64,000 bases of DNA from contig CAMARW010000005.1 in NCBI GenBank assembly GCA_945860865.1, forward strand, positions 68,364-132,363. Direction: 5' to 3'. Shown piece by piece: positions 54,158-63,271 of this stretch (positions are counted from its first letter, which is position 1; every line of letters begins with the position of its first letter). The stretch comes from Chitinophaga pinensis. Its GTDB lineage: Bacteria; Bacteroidota; Bacteroidia; UKL13-3. The translations under genes were made by a program, and so were the position numbers. Below the pieces are notes generated by a model. It worked only from the letters and a program-made list of their open reading frames with translations, ran no database searches and was not told where the DNA came from.

Positions 54158-54239
54158 AACTTTTAGCTTGTCGAAAAACGTTTAAAATGATGCCTTAATT
54201 TTACTTTCAAAAGTATTGTTTTTAAAGCAAAATCTAGTG

Positions 54240-55079
54240 TTAAGGTTTAAATTTAAATACAAATGTCATGGTTCCATATTGCTCTTCTTGCCCATCAGAG
54301 CGGGCAGAGAACTTGGTTCTTAGCGCACCTTCTTTGGCTTTTTGCAATAAGGCGGCTTCGGTGGTGGTACTTCCAACCTGCCCTGGCATAGCCTTAATAA
54401 CGTCACCATTTCTATTTACAATAATTCTTACTACTACTTTTCCAACAGATTTACTATTATCTTCTATAACAGGTAATTGTTTAATTTTTCTATCCGCTAG
54501 TTCAAAACTTACCCCATCTTGCCCCTTATCAGCAGTTCCAAATCCGCTATCTCCGCCGCCTTTTCCATCTTTACTGCCGTTTTCGCTACCATCCTCTCTG
54601 CCTTCGTTTCCTAGTTCTGAACCATCACCATATCCACCTTGGTTACTGTTTGATTTTTTTCTAAACAGCGCTTGTTGGTTCACTTTTTTAGGTAATTCTA
54701 ACACTGGCTTTTTTTCTTGCACAATAGGTTTTTCTAATGGCTTTATTTTGATGTCTGTTTTTGGTTTGGTTTTTTCCTTGATGTTTACGCTCTCTGCATC
54801 ATCTGCTGTGAGGGGTGTTGGTTCGTCTGTTTGCTCGCTAATAGGAATGTACTGTTCTTGCGTGCTGGGATCTGGCACAGGATTATCGGCAGGGCCTCCC
54901 ATGTTTTCTTCACCTAAACTCATCATCATGCCTTTAAATTCAAGGGGTGGATCTGGCGGGTAAAGCACATAAAAAAACAATATACTTACAATTATTCCAT
55001 GCACAAGGGTGGTGCCAATAATGCCATAAACATTGTGTTTACGACTTTTCCTTTCAACTATAAATTCTCCAGCTTCCAT
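54240..55079 (-). CDS. tonB: TonB-type energy transducer
   Basis: A 279-residue protein with one N-terminal membrane helix (about 20-40), a Pro/Lys/Glu-rich linker (EKTKPKTDIKIKPLEKPIVQEKKPV), a Gly/Ser/Asp-rich low-complexity stretch (about 145-190) and a C-terminal TonB-like domain with VGKVVVRIIVNRNGDVIKAMPGQVGSTT. It should couple the proton motive force to outer membrane receptors; exbB and exbD are not in view. A 231-residue open frame on the opposite strand is a product of the repetitive codons, not a gene. Confidence 0.85.
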   Translation of the reverse strand: MEAGEFIVERKSRKHNVYGIIGTTLVHGIIVSILFFYVLYPPDPPLEFKGMMMSLGEENMGGPADNPVPDPSTQEQYIPISEQTDEPTPLTADDAESVNIKEKTKPKTDIKIKPLEKPIVQEKKPVLELPKKVNQQALFRKKSNSNQGGYGDGSELGNEGREDGSENGSKDGKGGGDSGFGTADKGQDGVSFELADRKIKQLPVIEDNSKSVGKVVVRIIVNRNGDVIKAMPGQVGSTTTEAALLQKAKEGALRTKFSARSDGQEEQYGTMTFVFKFKP

Positions 55080-55181
55080 AAGATTGTAAAATTATGAGTT
55101 TAGTTATGCTGTGCGATTTTTAAAATTTAACCTTTTCACAATTTAAGAACGCTAAATGACTTATTTATAATACACTTCTAA

Positions 55182-55829
55182 TTATTTTCTTTTTAAATCT
55201 CCTTTTTCAAGTGCTTTTAAAAACTTGCCCCAGGCAAAAATATCTAAAACCGGAATGGGTTGTGGTTGCCCGTTATAATAGGCTTTGTTGGCATATTCTG
55301 TGAAATTCCATTTGGCATTGGTATAACCGTCGTTGTCTAAACTAGCCGCTTGGTCGGCCAATGGTTTTCTACGGAGATTATTCTGTGCAATCATGTAATC
55401 ATCGTAAGGTAATTTTACCCGGGTAAACATATAATCGAGTTGCTCTGCTGTTGGTTGTGAAATAATTATTGCTTCTTCCATTACAAAAGAATCTAATTTT
55501 AAGGTTACTACACTTTTAAATTTTGTGGCATTGCTTTGATTAGGCATATTAAAATACCTGGGTTCATAACCAATACAGGTAAATAAAATTACATCTGAGC
55601 GTTTAGCAACAAAAGAAAAATAACCTTGCATATCAGAATAGGTTCCTCGGCTTGAACCCATAATTCTAATGGTAGTAAATGGTATGGTTTTGCTGCTATC
55701 GGCAGTAAGCACAAATCCAGTAAACTGAACCAAATCAGAATCGTCTTTAGTTTGTGCTTGCAAGTTTTGGTTCAGGCCAAGTAATTGGCAAACCAAATAA
55801 ATGAAAATAATTTTTTTTATACTTTTCAT
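55182..55829 (-). CDS. Secreted carboxypeptidase-like regulatory (CarboxypepD_reg) protein
   Basis: A 215-residue protein starting at ATG 55829 (MKSIKKIIFIYLV). A signal peptide ends after LQA; the beta-sandwich domain shows FTGFVLTADSSKTIPFTTIRIMGSSRGTYSDMQGYFSF and VILFTCIGYEPRYF, typical of the N-terminal domain of TonB-dependent receptors, here free-standing. The C-terminal half is not recognised. It overlaps the end of chrA by 4 nt (ATGA), so the two are co-translated; a functional link to chromate transport is not obvious. Confidence 0.85.
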   Translation of the reverse strand: MKSIKKIIFIYLVCQLLGLNQNLQAQTKDDSDLVQFTGFVLTADSSKTIPFTTIRIMGSSRGTYSDMQGYFSFVAKRSDVILFTCIGYEPRYFNMPNQSNATKFKSVVTLKLDSFVMEEAIIISQPTAEQLDYMFTRVKLPYDDYMIAQNNLRRKPLADQAASLDNDGYTNAKWNFTEYANKAYYNGQPQPIPVLDIFAWGKFLKALEKGDLKRK

Positions 55830-57019
55830 GAAAAGAAATATCCTCCTAATAAACACCCCAATACAATAAGGGGCGTTGGCACTTTGGTTGACAATAATAA
55901 GAATAATGTGCCTAACAAAACGAGCATATTTTCTTCGTTTACTTGCACAGGCAAAAATAGCAAATAAGCTGATACTACCACTAAGCCCGCAGAAGTTGCA
56001 TTAATTCCTTCGATGGCATTGTAAATGGGAGCAAATTTTTTAATTTGATTCCAAATGGGTAAGGCAAAAAATAAAAGTAATATGCCCGGCAAAAAAATAC
56101 CAATAGTGCTAGATAACATTCCTAAAATTTGCCCTAATAAACCTGCTTCTTTCATAGACATGGCGCCGTTGTATGCGGCAATCGAAAAAACTGGTCCAGG
56201 ACTGGCTTGAAGTAATCCTATGCCAGCTAAAAACTCAGAACCAGTCATATAATGTTTGTAGTTTACAAACTGATTAAACATTAAAGGAATAAGTGCATTT
56301 CCTCCTCCGAAAACAATGCTGCCGTACCTAAAGTTGTTCTCAAACAATAAGATTAATTTGTTTTGTGTGCCTACTCCAATAATGGCCGCCATCGCAAATA
56401 TGCCTAAAAACCAAGCCAGTTTATCCCAATGTATGTTTTTAATGGGTTGCGGTTTTTCTATCACTCCCCTTGTATTGATATAACTGGTTGTTAAGCCGCC
56501 AATAAGTAGCATAATAGGTATTAAAAAAGGTGATGATTCTAGTATCCCAACACTTGCTGTTAAAATTAAAAGCGCCCAATGGTAGTGCTTTGTTACAAAC
56601 ATTTGGATAAAACTATAGGCGGCATAAATCATAAAGCCACTTGCCATGGGCTGTAAATAGTTGAAAAAAGCAATTTTCGGACTATCTAATGGCATTTGTA
56701 TGAGAACTATGGCCAAAGTTCCCATAAAGAGGGTAGCAGGAAATATCCAAACTAACAGGGTTAAAAACGCAAATAATGGTCCACCTAATTTGTAACCCAC
56801 AGCAGTAATTGTTTGGGTAGAAGTTGGGCCTGGTAACATGCTGCAAAATGAGTTCATTTCTGCCAAATCTTGCTCGCTGATATATGCCTTTTTTACAACC
56901 AGGTTTTTCTTGAACATTGTAAAATGAACCTGTGGTCCACCAAACGCGGTGAGAGCCAGCTTGAAGACATCCAATAAAAATAGGGTTTTTTTATATTGTT
57001 TAAATGGGGCTGCCTGCAT
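55826..57019 (-). CDS. chrA: Chromate transporter ChrA
   Basis: A 397-residue inner membrane protein with the two CHR halves: TAFGGPQVHFTMF (FGGPxxH, first half) and GSIVFGGGNALIPLMFNQF (second half), each followed by helices. The long two-domain form is a proton-coupled chromate or sulfate-type antiporter. ATG 57019 is used; the alternative TTG at 57028 adds three residues. It lies immediately behind the terminator of the M36 gene, so it needs its own promoter in or after that hairpin. Confidence 0.9.
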   Translation of the reverse strand: MQAAPFKQYKKTLFLLDVFKLALTAFGGPQVHFTMFKKNLVVKKAYISEQDLAEMNSFCSMLPGPTSTQTITAVGYKLGGPLFAFLTLLVWIFPATLFMGTLAIVLIQMPLDSPKIAFFNYLQPMASGFMIYAAYSFIQMFVTKHYHWALLILTASVGILESSPFLIPIMLLIGGLTTSYINTRGVIEKPQPIKNIHWDKLAWFLGIFAMAAIIGVGTQNKLILLFENNFRYGSIVFGGGNALIPLMFNQFVNYKHYMTGSEFLAGIGLLQASPGPVFSIAAYNGAMSMKEAGLLGQILGMLSSTIGIFLPGILLLFFALPIWNQIKKFAPIYNAIEGINATSAGLVVVSAYLLFLPVQVNEENMLVLLGTLFLLLSTKVPTPLIVLGCLLGGYFFS

Positions 57020-57038
57020 TGGCCTCAAATTTAAGGAT

Positions 57039-57081
57039 AATAAACAAAAAAAGGCGACCTAGTCGCCTTTTTTTGTTTATT
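57039..57081 (-). terminator. Strong terminator after the M36 protease gene
   Basis: A perfect 20-bp inverted repeat (57039-57058 against 57062-57081) with a 3-nt loop; the stem includes GGCGAC/GTCGCC and a seven-T tract. It begins 8 bp after the protease stop and ends 20 bp before the chrA ATG. Being symmetrical it can act in both directions. Confidence 0.92.
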
Positions 57082-57088
57082 ATATTGT

Positions 57089-59713
57089 TTAGTTTATCAA
57101 TAACTTCTTGTAGCCAACACCATCTGTTGTATTAATTCTTACCAAATAATAACCTGCCTCGTAAGCGTCTAACTTAACGGTAGCACTTGGTAAATGATTA
57201 TTATGATTTTTGTAGGTTTGGATTAATTTACCATTTAAATCTAAAATATCTACGCTGTTAATTTTTGAACCGCCAAATACATCTACGATAAAATAAGATT
57301 GAGTTGGGTTAGGGTATAAACTTAACTGACTGTTTAAATTTAATTGATTTAATCCTGTTACATCTGGTGGTAAATCAAATTCTTGTGTACCATCTAATCT
57401 GCTATTTGTTGAGCCTTGAATAGCACTGTAACCTAAGCCTCTTCTGGCAAATGCTTTCCATAATAGGTCTCTATTTGCTCCATTATTGTTTAATGAATCT
57501 GCTAAAATAATTGCGTCTCTAGCATCGGCAAAGCCTGGTGAACATTTTTGCAATTTTAAACCATCTATTACTAACTGCATGGTTTTGTTATTGCCACCTG
57601 TACCATTATACCAATCTGGATCATAACCATACTTGTCTATCATATTCCAATAAATATCATATAACATACTGCACCAAACAGAACCTACACCATGCGGAAC
57701 TGATAATGTTTTAACGCTGTTGTAGGTAACAGGATTGATGGTCATGCTTCTAGAATATCTGTAATTTCTGATACCTACACCGTTAGTATCTTGGCTAATT
57801 AGCCAAGTTCCAATTCCGCGCGACGCATTATTACCATTTTCCCATGTCCTGGTAGTTAGGGCAAGTGCAAAAAAGTCGCTCCAACCTTCGCCAGCTTGCT
57901 CTTGGTTACCTAAACAACTCGAATTGTTTGGACCACCCGTTAAACGAGTAGAAATACCATGGCCGTATTCGTGTGCAATTACTCCATTGTCTAAATCGCT
58001 ATCATAAATGATTGCTGTGTTAAAATCTGAAGAATCAAATAATATTACGTATACCGAATCAGAACTTAAAGCTGTTTTTAACATTACACCAGTTCCAAAA
58101 CCTACAAAAATAGAAGGTATAGTGATGCTATTATCTATGCCCGTAACGGCAGTAGGGGTTATGCCATTTGTATTGTGCGCTAAAATAACACCGATTGCTC
58201 CAGCCTCTTGCGCTCTTTTGATTTTAGCTCTATTGGTAGAGCTCATTGTACCGCAACTTCCGCCTCTATCAATTAAAGCAATATTACCTACTAACTCATT
58301 GCCATTAGCAATTAGGCCACAGCCAAAGTTTGTAGTAGCATTGCTGTCTCTTAATAAAACAACTTTACCCGGTAAGCCGGTAGGACTTAATCTTGCACCT
58401 ACTGCTGATTGTGGTCCAAAATATTTGCCTTTGATGCTGCTTGGATAGGTAACACCCAAAGTGTTATTTGAGGCCGAAGCACCGCTAGTTGGCCATAAAA
58501 ACATTTGCATTCTACCACTATTACCGTCTGTTGGGGTAGAAAAATTAGCGTTGCTTGTTCCAGATCCATCTTGGGCATCTGCTAAAACAAAATCTCTACC
58601 TAAACCTTCGTTGGTAAAGTTCTTTTGCTGGAAATTTCCGCTCTTTTCATCAAATCCATAATTAAAGAAGATATCGTGGATGATGTTGTTCCAATAAAAT
58701 AAATTTACAATGGCAGCATTTCTGTTATCACGTGGTCTGTTACCTACTGCATAAGGGTAATCAAAAATGAGTGAATCGCCCCCATTAGGTGAAAAGCCTG
58801 ATATATTATTTGTGCCCGAAGTATCTTCTTTAGCCCAAACATTGTTTCCTCTAGTAATCAAAAATTCTGGTCCAGCAACACCATTGGTATCATGCCATCC
58901 AAAAGGTGAAGAGGCAGGATCTGCCATATTGCTCATGATGGAGCGGTTTCCTTTAGCCGGACTTTCAATAGGCAATGGGAATACGTTATAAGAACCTGTA
59001 CTAGCTTTTTTGCCTAGGTTTATGGCTGGCTCGTCTTCAAAATTAAAGCCATGTTTTGCATGTGCCTCTGCAGTTTCGTTTGCAGGGAAATTACAATGCG
59101 TTGTATAGCTTAATGATCCTAAAATTTCACCCGTTTTGGCATCCACTTTTTTGTTCCACCAATCATTGGTTTCGTTATTTAGAAACTCTACTTGGTATAC
59201 TTTCTTTAATTCATCTGAAACTGCCAAGTATCCTTCTTGAACACTTAATTTTTCTGAAGAAATACTTGGTTCCATCCAAATATATTTTCCGTTTTCAAGC
59301 GTTAAAGTTTTGTTTGAAATACTTTGTACTACAATACCTTCAGATGCCAAACCTTTTAATAAGGCTTCGTTTGCATTTAAACTTACTTGATTATTGGTAA
59401 CTCGGTTTACTGCATTGGGTATAAAATTGTGGTGCATTACAATTAATTTACCCTCTTTGGTGAAATGCAAATCTGCTTGCGCATTTAGTATTTCTAAACC
59501 ATTTAACTGTTGGTTAACGTAAACGTGGGTTACGCCATTGTGCTTAGTTTGGTACTGACTATTAACCCTAATATTTACTTGGCTTGAACCAATAAATTTT
59601 AGATTCTCTAGTTCATTTCTTAAATTTTGCTGAATTTGATTCTGCGATAGTTGTGCTTGAGCAGAGCTTGCTAAAACAAAAATTCCCAATAAGTTTAGTA
59701 GTTTTTTTTTCAT
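57089..59713 (-). CDS. Secreted M36 (fungalysin) metalloprotease with T9SS type A domain
   Basis: An 874-residue protein: signal peptide (cleavage after AQA), FTP propeptide region (about 40-200), M36 catalytic domain with a PA domain insert (VGNIALIDRGGSCGTMSSTNRAKIKRAQEAGAIGVILAHN-type region, about 465-530), zinc motif HEYGH near 580 and the downstream GEGWSDFF Glu near 609, and a type A sorting domain at the end (LYPNPTQSYFIVDV ... GYKKLLIN). It should be secreted by T9SS and act as an extracellular protease. It has its own terminator at 57039. Confidence 0.95.
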   Translation of the reverse strand: MKKKLLNLLGIFVLASSAQAQLSQNQIQQNLRNELENLKFIGSSQVNIRVNSQYQTKHNGVTHVYVNQQLNGLEILNAQADLHFTKEGKLIVMHHNFIPNAVNRVTNNQVSLNANEALLKGLASEGIVVQSISNKTLTLENGKYIWMEPSISSEKLSVQEGYLAVSDELKKVYQVEFLNNETNDWWNKKVDAKTGEILGSLSYTTHCNFPANETAEAHAKHGFNFEDEPAINLGKKASTGSYNVFPLPIESPAKGNRSIMSNMADPASSPFGWHDTNGVAGPEFLITRGNNVWAKEDTSGTNNISGFSPNGGDSLIFDYPYAVGNRPRDNRNAAIVNLFYWNNIIHDIFFNYGFDEKSGNFQQKNFTNEGLGRDFVLADAQDGSGTSNANFSTPTDGNSGRMQMFLWPTSGASASNNTLGVTYPSSIKGKYFGPQSAVGARLSPTGLPGKVVLLRDSNATTNFGCGLIANGNELVGNIALIDRGGSCGTMSSTNRAKIKRAQEAGAIGVILAHNTNGITPTAVTGIDNSITIPSIFVGFGTGVMLKTALSSDSVYVILFDSSDFNTAIIYDSDLDNGVIAHEYGHGISTRLTGGPNNSSCLGNQEQAGEGWSDFFALALTTRTWENGNNASRGIGTWLISQDTNGVGIRNYRYSRSMTINPVTYNSVKTLSVPHGVGSVWCSMLYDIYWNMIDKYGYDPDWYNGTGGNNKTMQLVIDGLKLQKCSPGFADARDAIILADSLNNNGANRDLLWKAFARRGLGYSAIQGSTNSRLDGTQEFDLPPDVTGLNQLNLNSQLSLYPNPTQSYFIVDVFGGSKINSVDILDLNGKLIQTYKNHNNHLPSATVKLDAYEAGYYLVRINTTDGVGYKKLLIN

Positions 59714-59862
59714 ATTATTTTACTTGTGTAAAATGTTAAGTTAATTTTTAAGACTTAACAAAATCAAATATCTAATTTTTGAACTATTACACCAAAATAA
59801 AGTTAATTTTTCACTAAAAAAAGCTAAAAAATTACAAATTAAATGTAGATTAATGCTGTAGT

Positions 59863-61101
59863 TTATTCACTACTAGTTGGTTCAGACAAATGTTGATGTA
59901 TGGCTAAAAGATAAAAGCTCAATACATAGGCTACTCCAATTTGGGTTACGAGGGGAGATTCTACTAGAAAATATAAAAATGAAAGTAATAAATGAGTGGA
60001 AAGTATGGTGTTTTTATAAGCTTTTTGTATTAACAAAGGGCCAAAAAATCCGATAATAAAAAGTACTAATCCAATTACTCCAATGGCAGCTAAATAATAT
60101 AAAAATTGATTGTGCGGGATGATTGGTTTACTTACATCGGGGTGTTTTTCTGCAAAAATTTGCAGGTTTAAATCTTCTATATCCCCAAGACCGCATCCTA
60201 ACCAAATATTAGTGCTTTGATTAATTTGAAGGGCATTTTGATAGCTTATTATTCTACTGGATAAGCTTTGGTTATTCGCGCTTCCTTCACTATTCATTGA
60301 TTGTATATCTTTAGTGGTATTAGTAATTTTATTGCTTACCGTTGGAGATAAGTAAAGGGTGGCCAAACCTATTGATAACAATGAAATTCCAATATAAATG
60401 GCAAGCTTAATTTGCTTCTTTTGAAAAATCAAATTTAATATCTCTAAACCAATTAAAATATATAAGCTAAGCAATCCACTGCGTACTGAAAATACATGTA
60501 CAAAAATGAATAGAAATGCGCCAACAAATAATAAAACAGGTTTTTCTTTTTTGAAAATGATTGTTTCTTTTTCTTGCAGTAAGTAATAGCATAAATAAAT
60601 GGCGAAAACATTCATTAAGCTATAAGTTGGATGATGAGAAACCAAGGTTGGCATAACTTTACTCTCAAGGTACATTTGATTAATAACGGATTGATTTGCT
60701 AAGTAGTTGAGAAAGGCATAGCCACTAATTAAAAAGGTGCCACCAACAAAGAAAGCAAGTACCTGCAAATATCTTATTCTAGATAATGCTGGAATTTTAA
60801 TAAAGGCTAAAGGAAGCAGTAAAAATGGAATGGCAATCTGAATTTTTTGCATCCAATAATTGGTATTACTGGAATAAAAATAGGAGGGTAACAAAATCCA
60901 AAAACAGAGGGTTAATAAATAATAGGGAATCTTACTTTTGTCTTGGTTCAGCCCTTGTTTTTGTAACCAATAAAATATTCCTAAAACCACCAAACCAGCC
61001 ATGCTTAAACTGGGAAGTATTCTTATTACGTCTATTAAAAACAATCCTGCAATAAGCAGTAAACAGAGTATAAAAAACAAATTACTTCTAAGTTTTTCCA
61101 T
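59863..61101 (-). CDS. O-antigen ligase-family (Wzy/WaaL-like) membrane protein
   Basis: A 412-residue polytopic membrane protein with about 11-12 helices. The Wzy_C-type periplasmic loop with SRIISYQNALQINQSTNIWLGCGLGDIEDLNL and PHNQFLYYLAAIG (conserved H-N-x-F) lies in the second half. The family ligates or polymerises surface polysaccharide. It is 2 bp downstream of the GT2 gene in an operon, which supports a role in cell-surface glycan synthesis; which glycan is unknown. Confidence 0.88.
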   Translation of the reverse strand: MEKLRSNLFFILCLLLIAGLFLIDVIRILPSLSMAGLVVLGIFYWLQKQGLNQDKSKIPYYLLTLCFWILLPSYFYSSNTNYWMQKIQIAIPFLLLPLAFIKIPALSRIRYLQVLAFFVGGTFLISGYAFLNYLANQSVINQMYLESKVMPTLVSHHPTYSLMNVFAIYLCYYLLQEKETIIFKKEKPVLLFVGAFLFIFVHVFSVRSGLLSLYILIGLEILNLIFQKKQIKLAIYIGISLLSIGLATLYLSPTVSNKITNTTKDIQSMNSEGSANNQSLSSRIISYQNALQINQSTNIWLGCGLGDIEDLNLQIFAEKHPDVSKPIIPHNQFLYYLAAIGVIGLVLFIIGFFGPLLIQKAYKNTILSTHLLLSFLYFLVESPLVTQIGVAYVLSFYLLAIHQHLSEPTSSE

Positions 61102-61103
61102 TC

Positions 61104-61973
61104 TTAAATAAGTTTATAATTTTTATACTCACCTATTCTATAACCTGTTTTCTGTTCAATCCAAAATAAACACTTGTGTTTTAAATTCACTTTTTTTTGT
61201 TTGAACCTAGGTTGATAATCCCAGTTTTTATTGAGAATACGCTGTTCCATACAAGTTGGTTGTTTCTCTTTAAAAACCTCCAACGAACTTATTTCACTGT
61301 AGTCAAAGTCGTTTATAGCTTCTTCTTGGGCAGCAATCCATTGATCAGAATGCCAAAGCTGGTGGAAGTCTTTAATTTTTTTCTTCATAATTTCGGGTGT
61401 ACGCACCCAACCATAGTGAAAAATTTCGGCTTTAATTTTTTTCACATTGAGTTTTTTACCTGCCATTCTAAAACCTTGTGCATCTCTGTAAGAGTGAATA
61501 GCGGGCAGGTTTCTAATTACCCTAATTTCGTGCCTGTAAAAGCCTCTAGATTTGGCTACATAATTAAAGTTTCCGAAAAAGTGTTGGTAAGAAAATAGCA
61601 ATCCTTCAACTTTTTGATTGTTTTTGAAGGTTTGCATGGCTTCCAATATATTAGGATAAAACACCTCATTAACCACTTCATCTGCTTGAATATAAAAACA
61701 CCAATCGGCCTCGGGGCTGATAAGGTTTTTAGCTTTATCTGTTTCTACAGCAAGCACCGTTCCGCCTTCTCTCAATGTATCATCCCAAATAGAATGGTAT
61801 ATTTTAATTTTGTTTGAACCAATAGATTGGATCAAGCCAAGTGTATTATCTTCTGATTGTCCAACTAAAACAATTATTTCATCACAAATAGGCAATATAG
61901 ATTGGATAGACTCCACCACTGGATAATCATATTTCTCTGCATTTCTTACAATGGTAAATCCGCTTACAAACAT
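61104..61973 (-). CDS. Family 2 glycosyltransferase
   Basis: A 289-residue cytoplasmic GT-A enzyme. Seen: SGFTIVRNAEKYDYPVVESIQSIL at the start, DEIIVLVGQSEDNT, and the metal-binding region WCFYIQADEVV; the second half has GFYRHEIRVIRN and IFHYGWVRTPEIM. It resembles the WaaE/KdtX-like group that works on lipopolysaccharide core. The stop of the ABC permease gene directly abuts the start of this gene; the O-antigen ligase follows. It is likely part of one operon. Confidence 0.88.
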   Translation of the reverse strand: MFVSGFTIVRNAEKYDYPVVESIQSILPICDEIIVLVGQSEDNTLGLIQSIGSNKIKIYHSIWDDTLREGGTVLAVETDKAKNLISPEADWCFYIQADEVVNEVFYPNILEAMQTFKNNQKVEGLLFSYQHFFGNFNYVAKSRGFYRHEIRVIRNLPAIHSYRDAQGFRMAGKKLNVKKIKAEIFHYGWVRTPEIMKKKIKDFHQLWHSDQWIAAQEEAINDFDYSEISSLEVFKEKQPTCMEQRILNKNWDYQPRFKQKKVNLKHKCLFWIEQKTGYRIGEYKNYKLI

Positions 61974-63242
61974 TTATTTTGCTCTTATGGCCTCCACTGG
62001 ATCTAATTGAGATGCGCTGTATGCTGGAATAAACCCTGAAACAATGCCTATGCTCACTGATACAATTAAGCCTGTTATTATATTTTCACTGCTTAAAAAT
62101 AGATTTAAATCGAGGTAGTTTTTTACGCCTAATGTAATTAAAAATACGGTTATTAAGCCAATGGTTCCTCCCACTAAACAGAGGATAATTGCTTCTACTA
62201 AAAACTCAATCAAGATAAAGTAGTTTTTGGCTCCCAATGATTTCTGAATACCTATTTGTTGAGTTCTTTCTTTTACACTAACAAACATAATATTTGCAAT
62301 ACCAAAGCCACCCACTAATATGGCAAAGAGACCAATAATCCAGCCACCTAGTGAAACAACACTAAACAAACTTTTGAGCGGTTTAGAAAGTAAGGTTGTT
62401 TTATTGATAGCAAAATCTGCTTCTTCATTGGGTCTCAGTTTTCGTATGGATCGCATTACGCCTTTTAACTCGTTTTCTAATAAATTAACGTTTACGCCCT
62501 CTTTGGCTTTAACCTGAATGCGGCTATTTACCATATTACTATTGAGCCTTAAAAAGTTAGATGCTGTTTTTATCGGTATCAAAAACACATTATCCATGCT
62601 GTTGCTTAACATGCTTTCTCCTTCTTTTTTAAATAAGCCAATAACCCTATACTTTTTTCCTTTTATGCTTATAAATCTATCAATAGCTTTAATTGTAGGA
62701 AATAAATTTTCTGCAATGGCTGATCCAATCATAACAACTTGCTCCCCATTCTTCGATTCATTTTCACTAAAGAATCGGCCTTCTTCCAATTCAAATTCTC
62801 TAACACCAGGGTAACCAAGTGAAACAGCCATACCTGTTACATTTTCTGCGCTTAAATTGCTGTATTTTACGGTTGCTTGAGGAAGGTTAATGCTTAAAGC
62901 AAGTGCTTTTGCTAAGGTTACCTGCTTTTCTAATTTTTTTAATTCATCTAGGGTAGGGTTGGGTCTATTTATATATTTCCACCATTTATAGGATGATCCA
63001 AATTCCCACGGCCATTTTTCTATTATAGCAACATCTTTGCCCAAACTGTCTACACTATCTTGTAGGTTTTTCTCCAATGAATCAACAATGCTTAGAACCA
63101 TGATGATGCAAAATATACCGATAGTGATGCCCAAGGTAGAAAGAAAGGTTCTTATAGGATTACCTCTTAATGCAGAAATAGCCGCAACTGCGCTTTCTTT
63201 AAGTTGCCCACTAATTACCTTCCATTCATTCAGCTTGTACAT
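61974..63242 (-). CDS. MacB/FtsX-type ABC transporter permease
   Basis: A 422-residue permease with one N-terminal helix (about 28-55), a periplasmic MacB_PCD domain (about 60-290), and three C-terminal helices of the FtsX fold (GGFGIANIMFVSVKERTQQIGIQKSLGAKN is diagnostic). It needs a separate ATPase, which is not in view. The type moves lipoproteins, peptides or antibiotics, or signals mechanically. It is transcribed before the GT2 and O-antigen ligase genes and follows phoH by 30 bp. Confidence 0.9.
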   Translation of the reverse strand: MYKLNEWKVISGQLKESAVAAISALRGNPIRTFLSTLGITIGIFCIIMVLSIVDSLEKNLQDSVDSLGKDVAIIEKWPWEFGSSYKWWKYINRPNPTLDELKKLEKQVTLAKALALSINLPQATVKYSNLSAENVTGMAVSLGYPGVREFELEEGRFFSENESKNGEQVVMIGSAIAENLFPTIKAIDRFISIKGKKYRVIGLFKKEGESMLSNSMDNVFLIPIKTASNFLRLNSNMVNSRIQVKAKEGVNVNLLENELKGVMRSIRKLRPNEEADFAINKTTLLSKPLKSLFSVVSLGGWIIGLFAILVGGFGIANIMFVSVKERTQQIGIQKSLGAKNYFILIEFLVEAIILCLVGGTIGLITVFLITLGVKNYLDLNLFLSSENIITGLIVSVSIGIVSGFIPAYSASQLDPVEAIRAK

Positions 63243-63271
63243 GTTTTACTTTTTAATTTTTTAACTTATTC

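Noticed and set aside
54268-54963. 231-residue open frame antisense to tonB.
   Set aside because: Caused by the Gly/Ser/Glu-rich codons of the TonB linker; the real protein has TM helix, linker and TonB domain on the minus strand.
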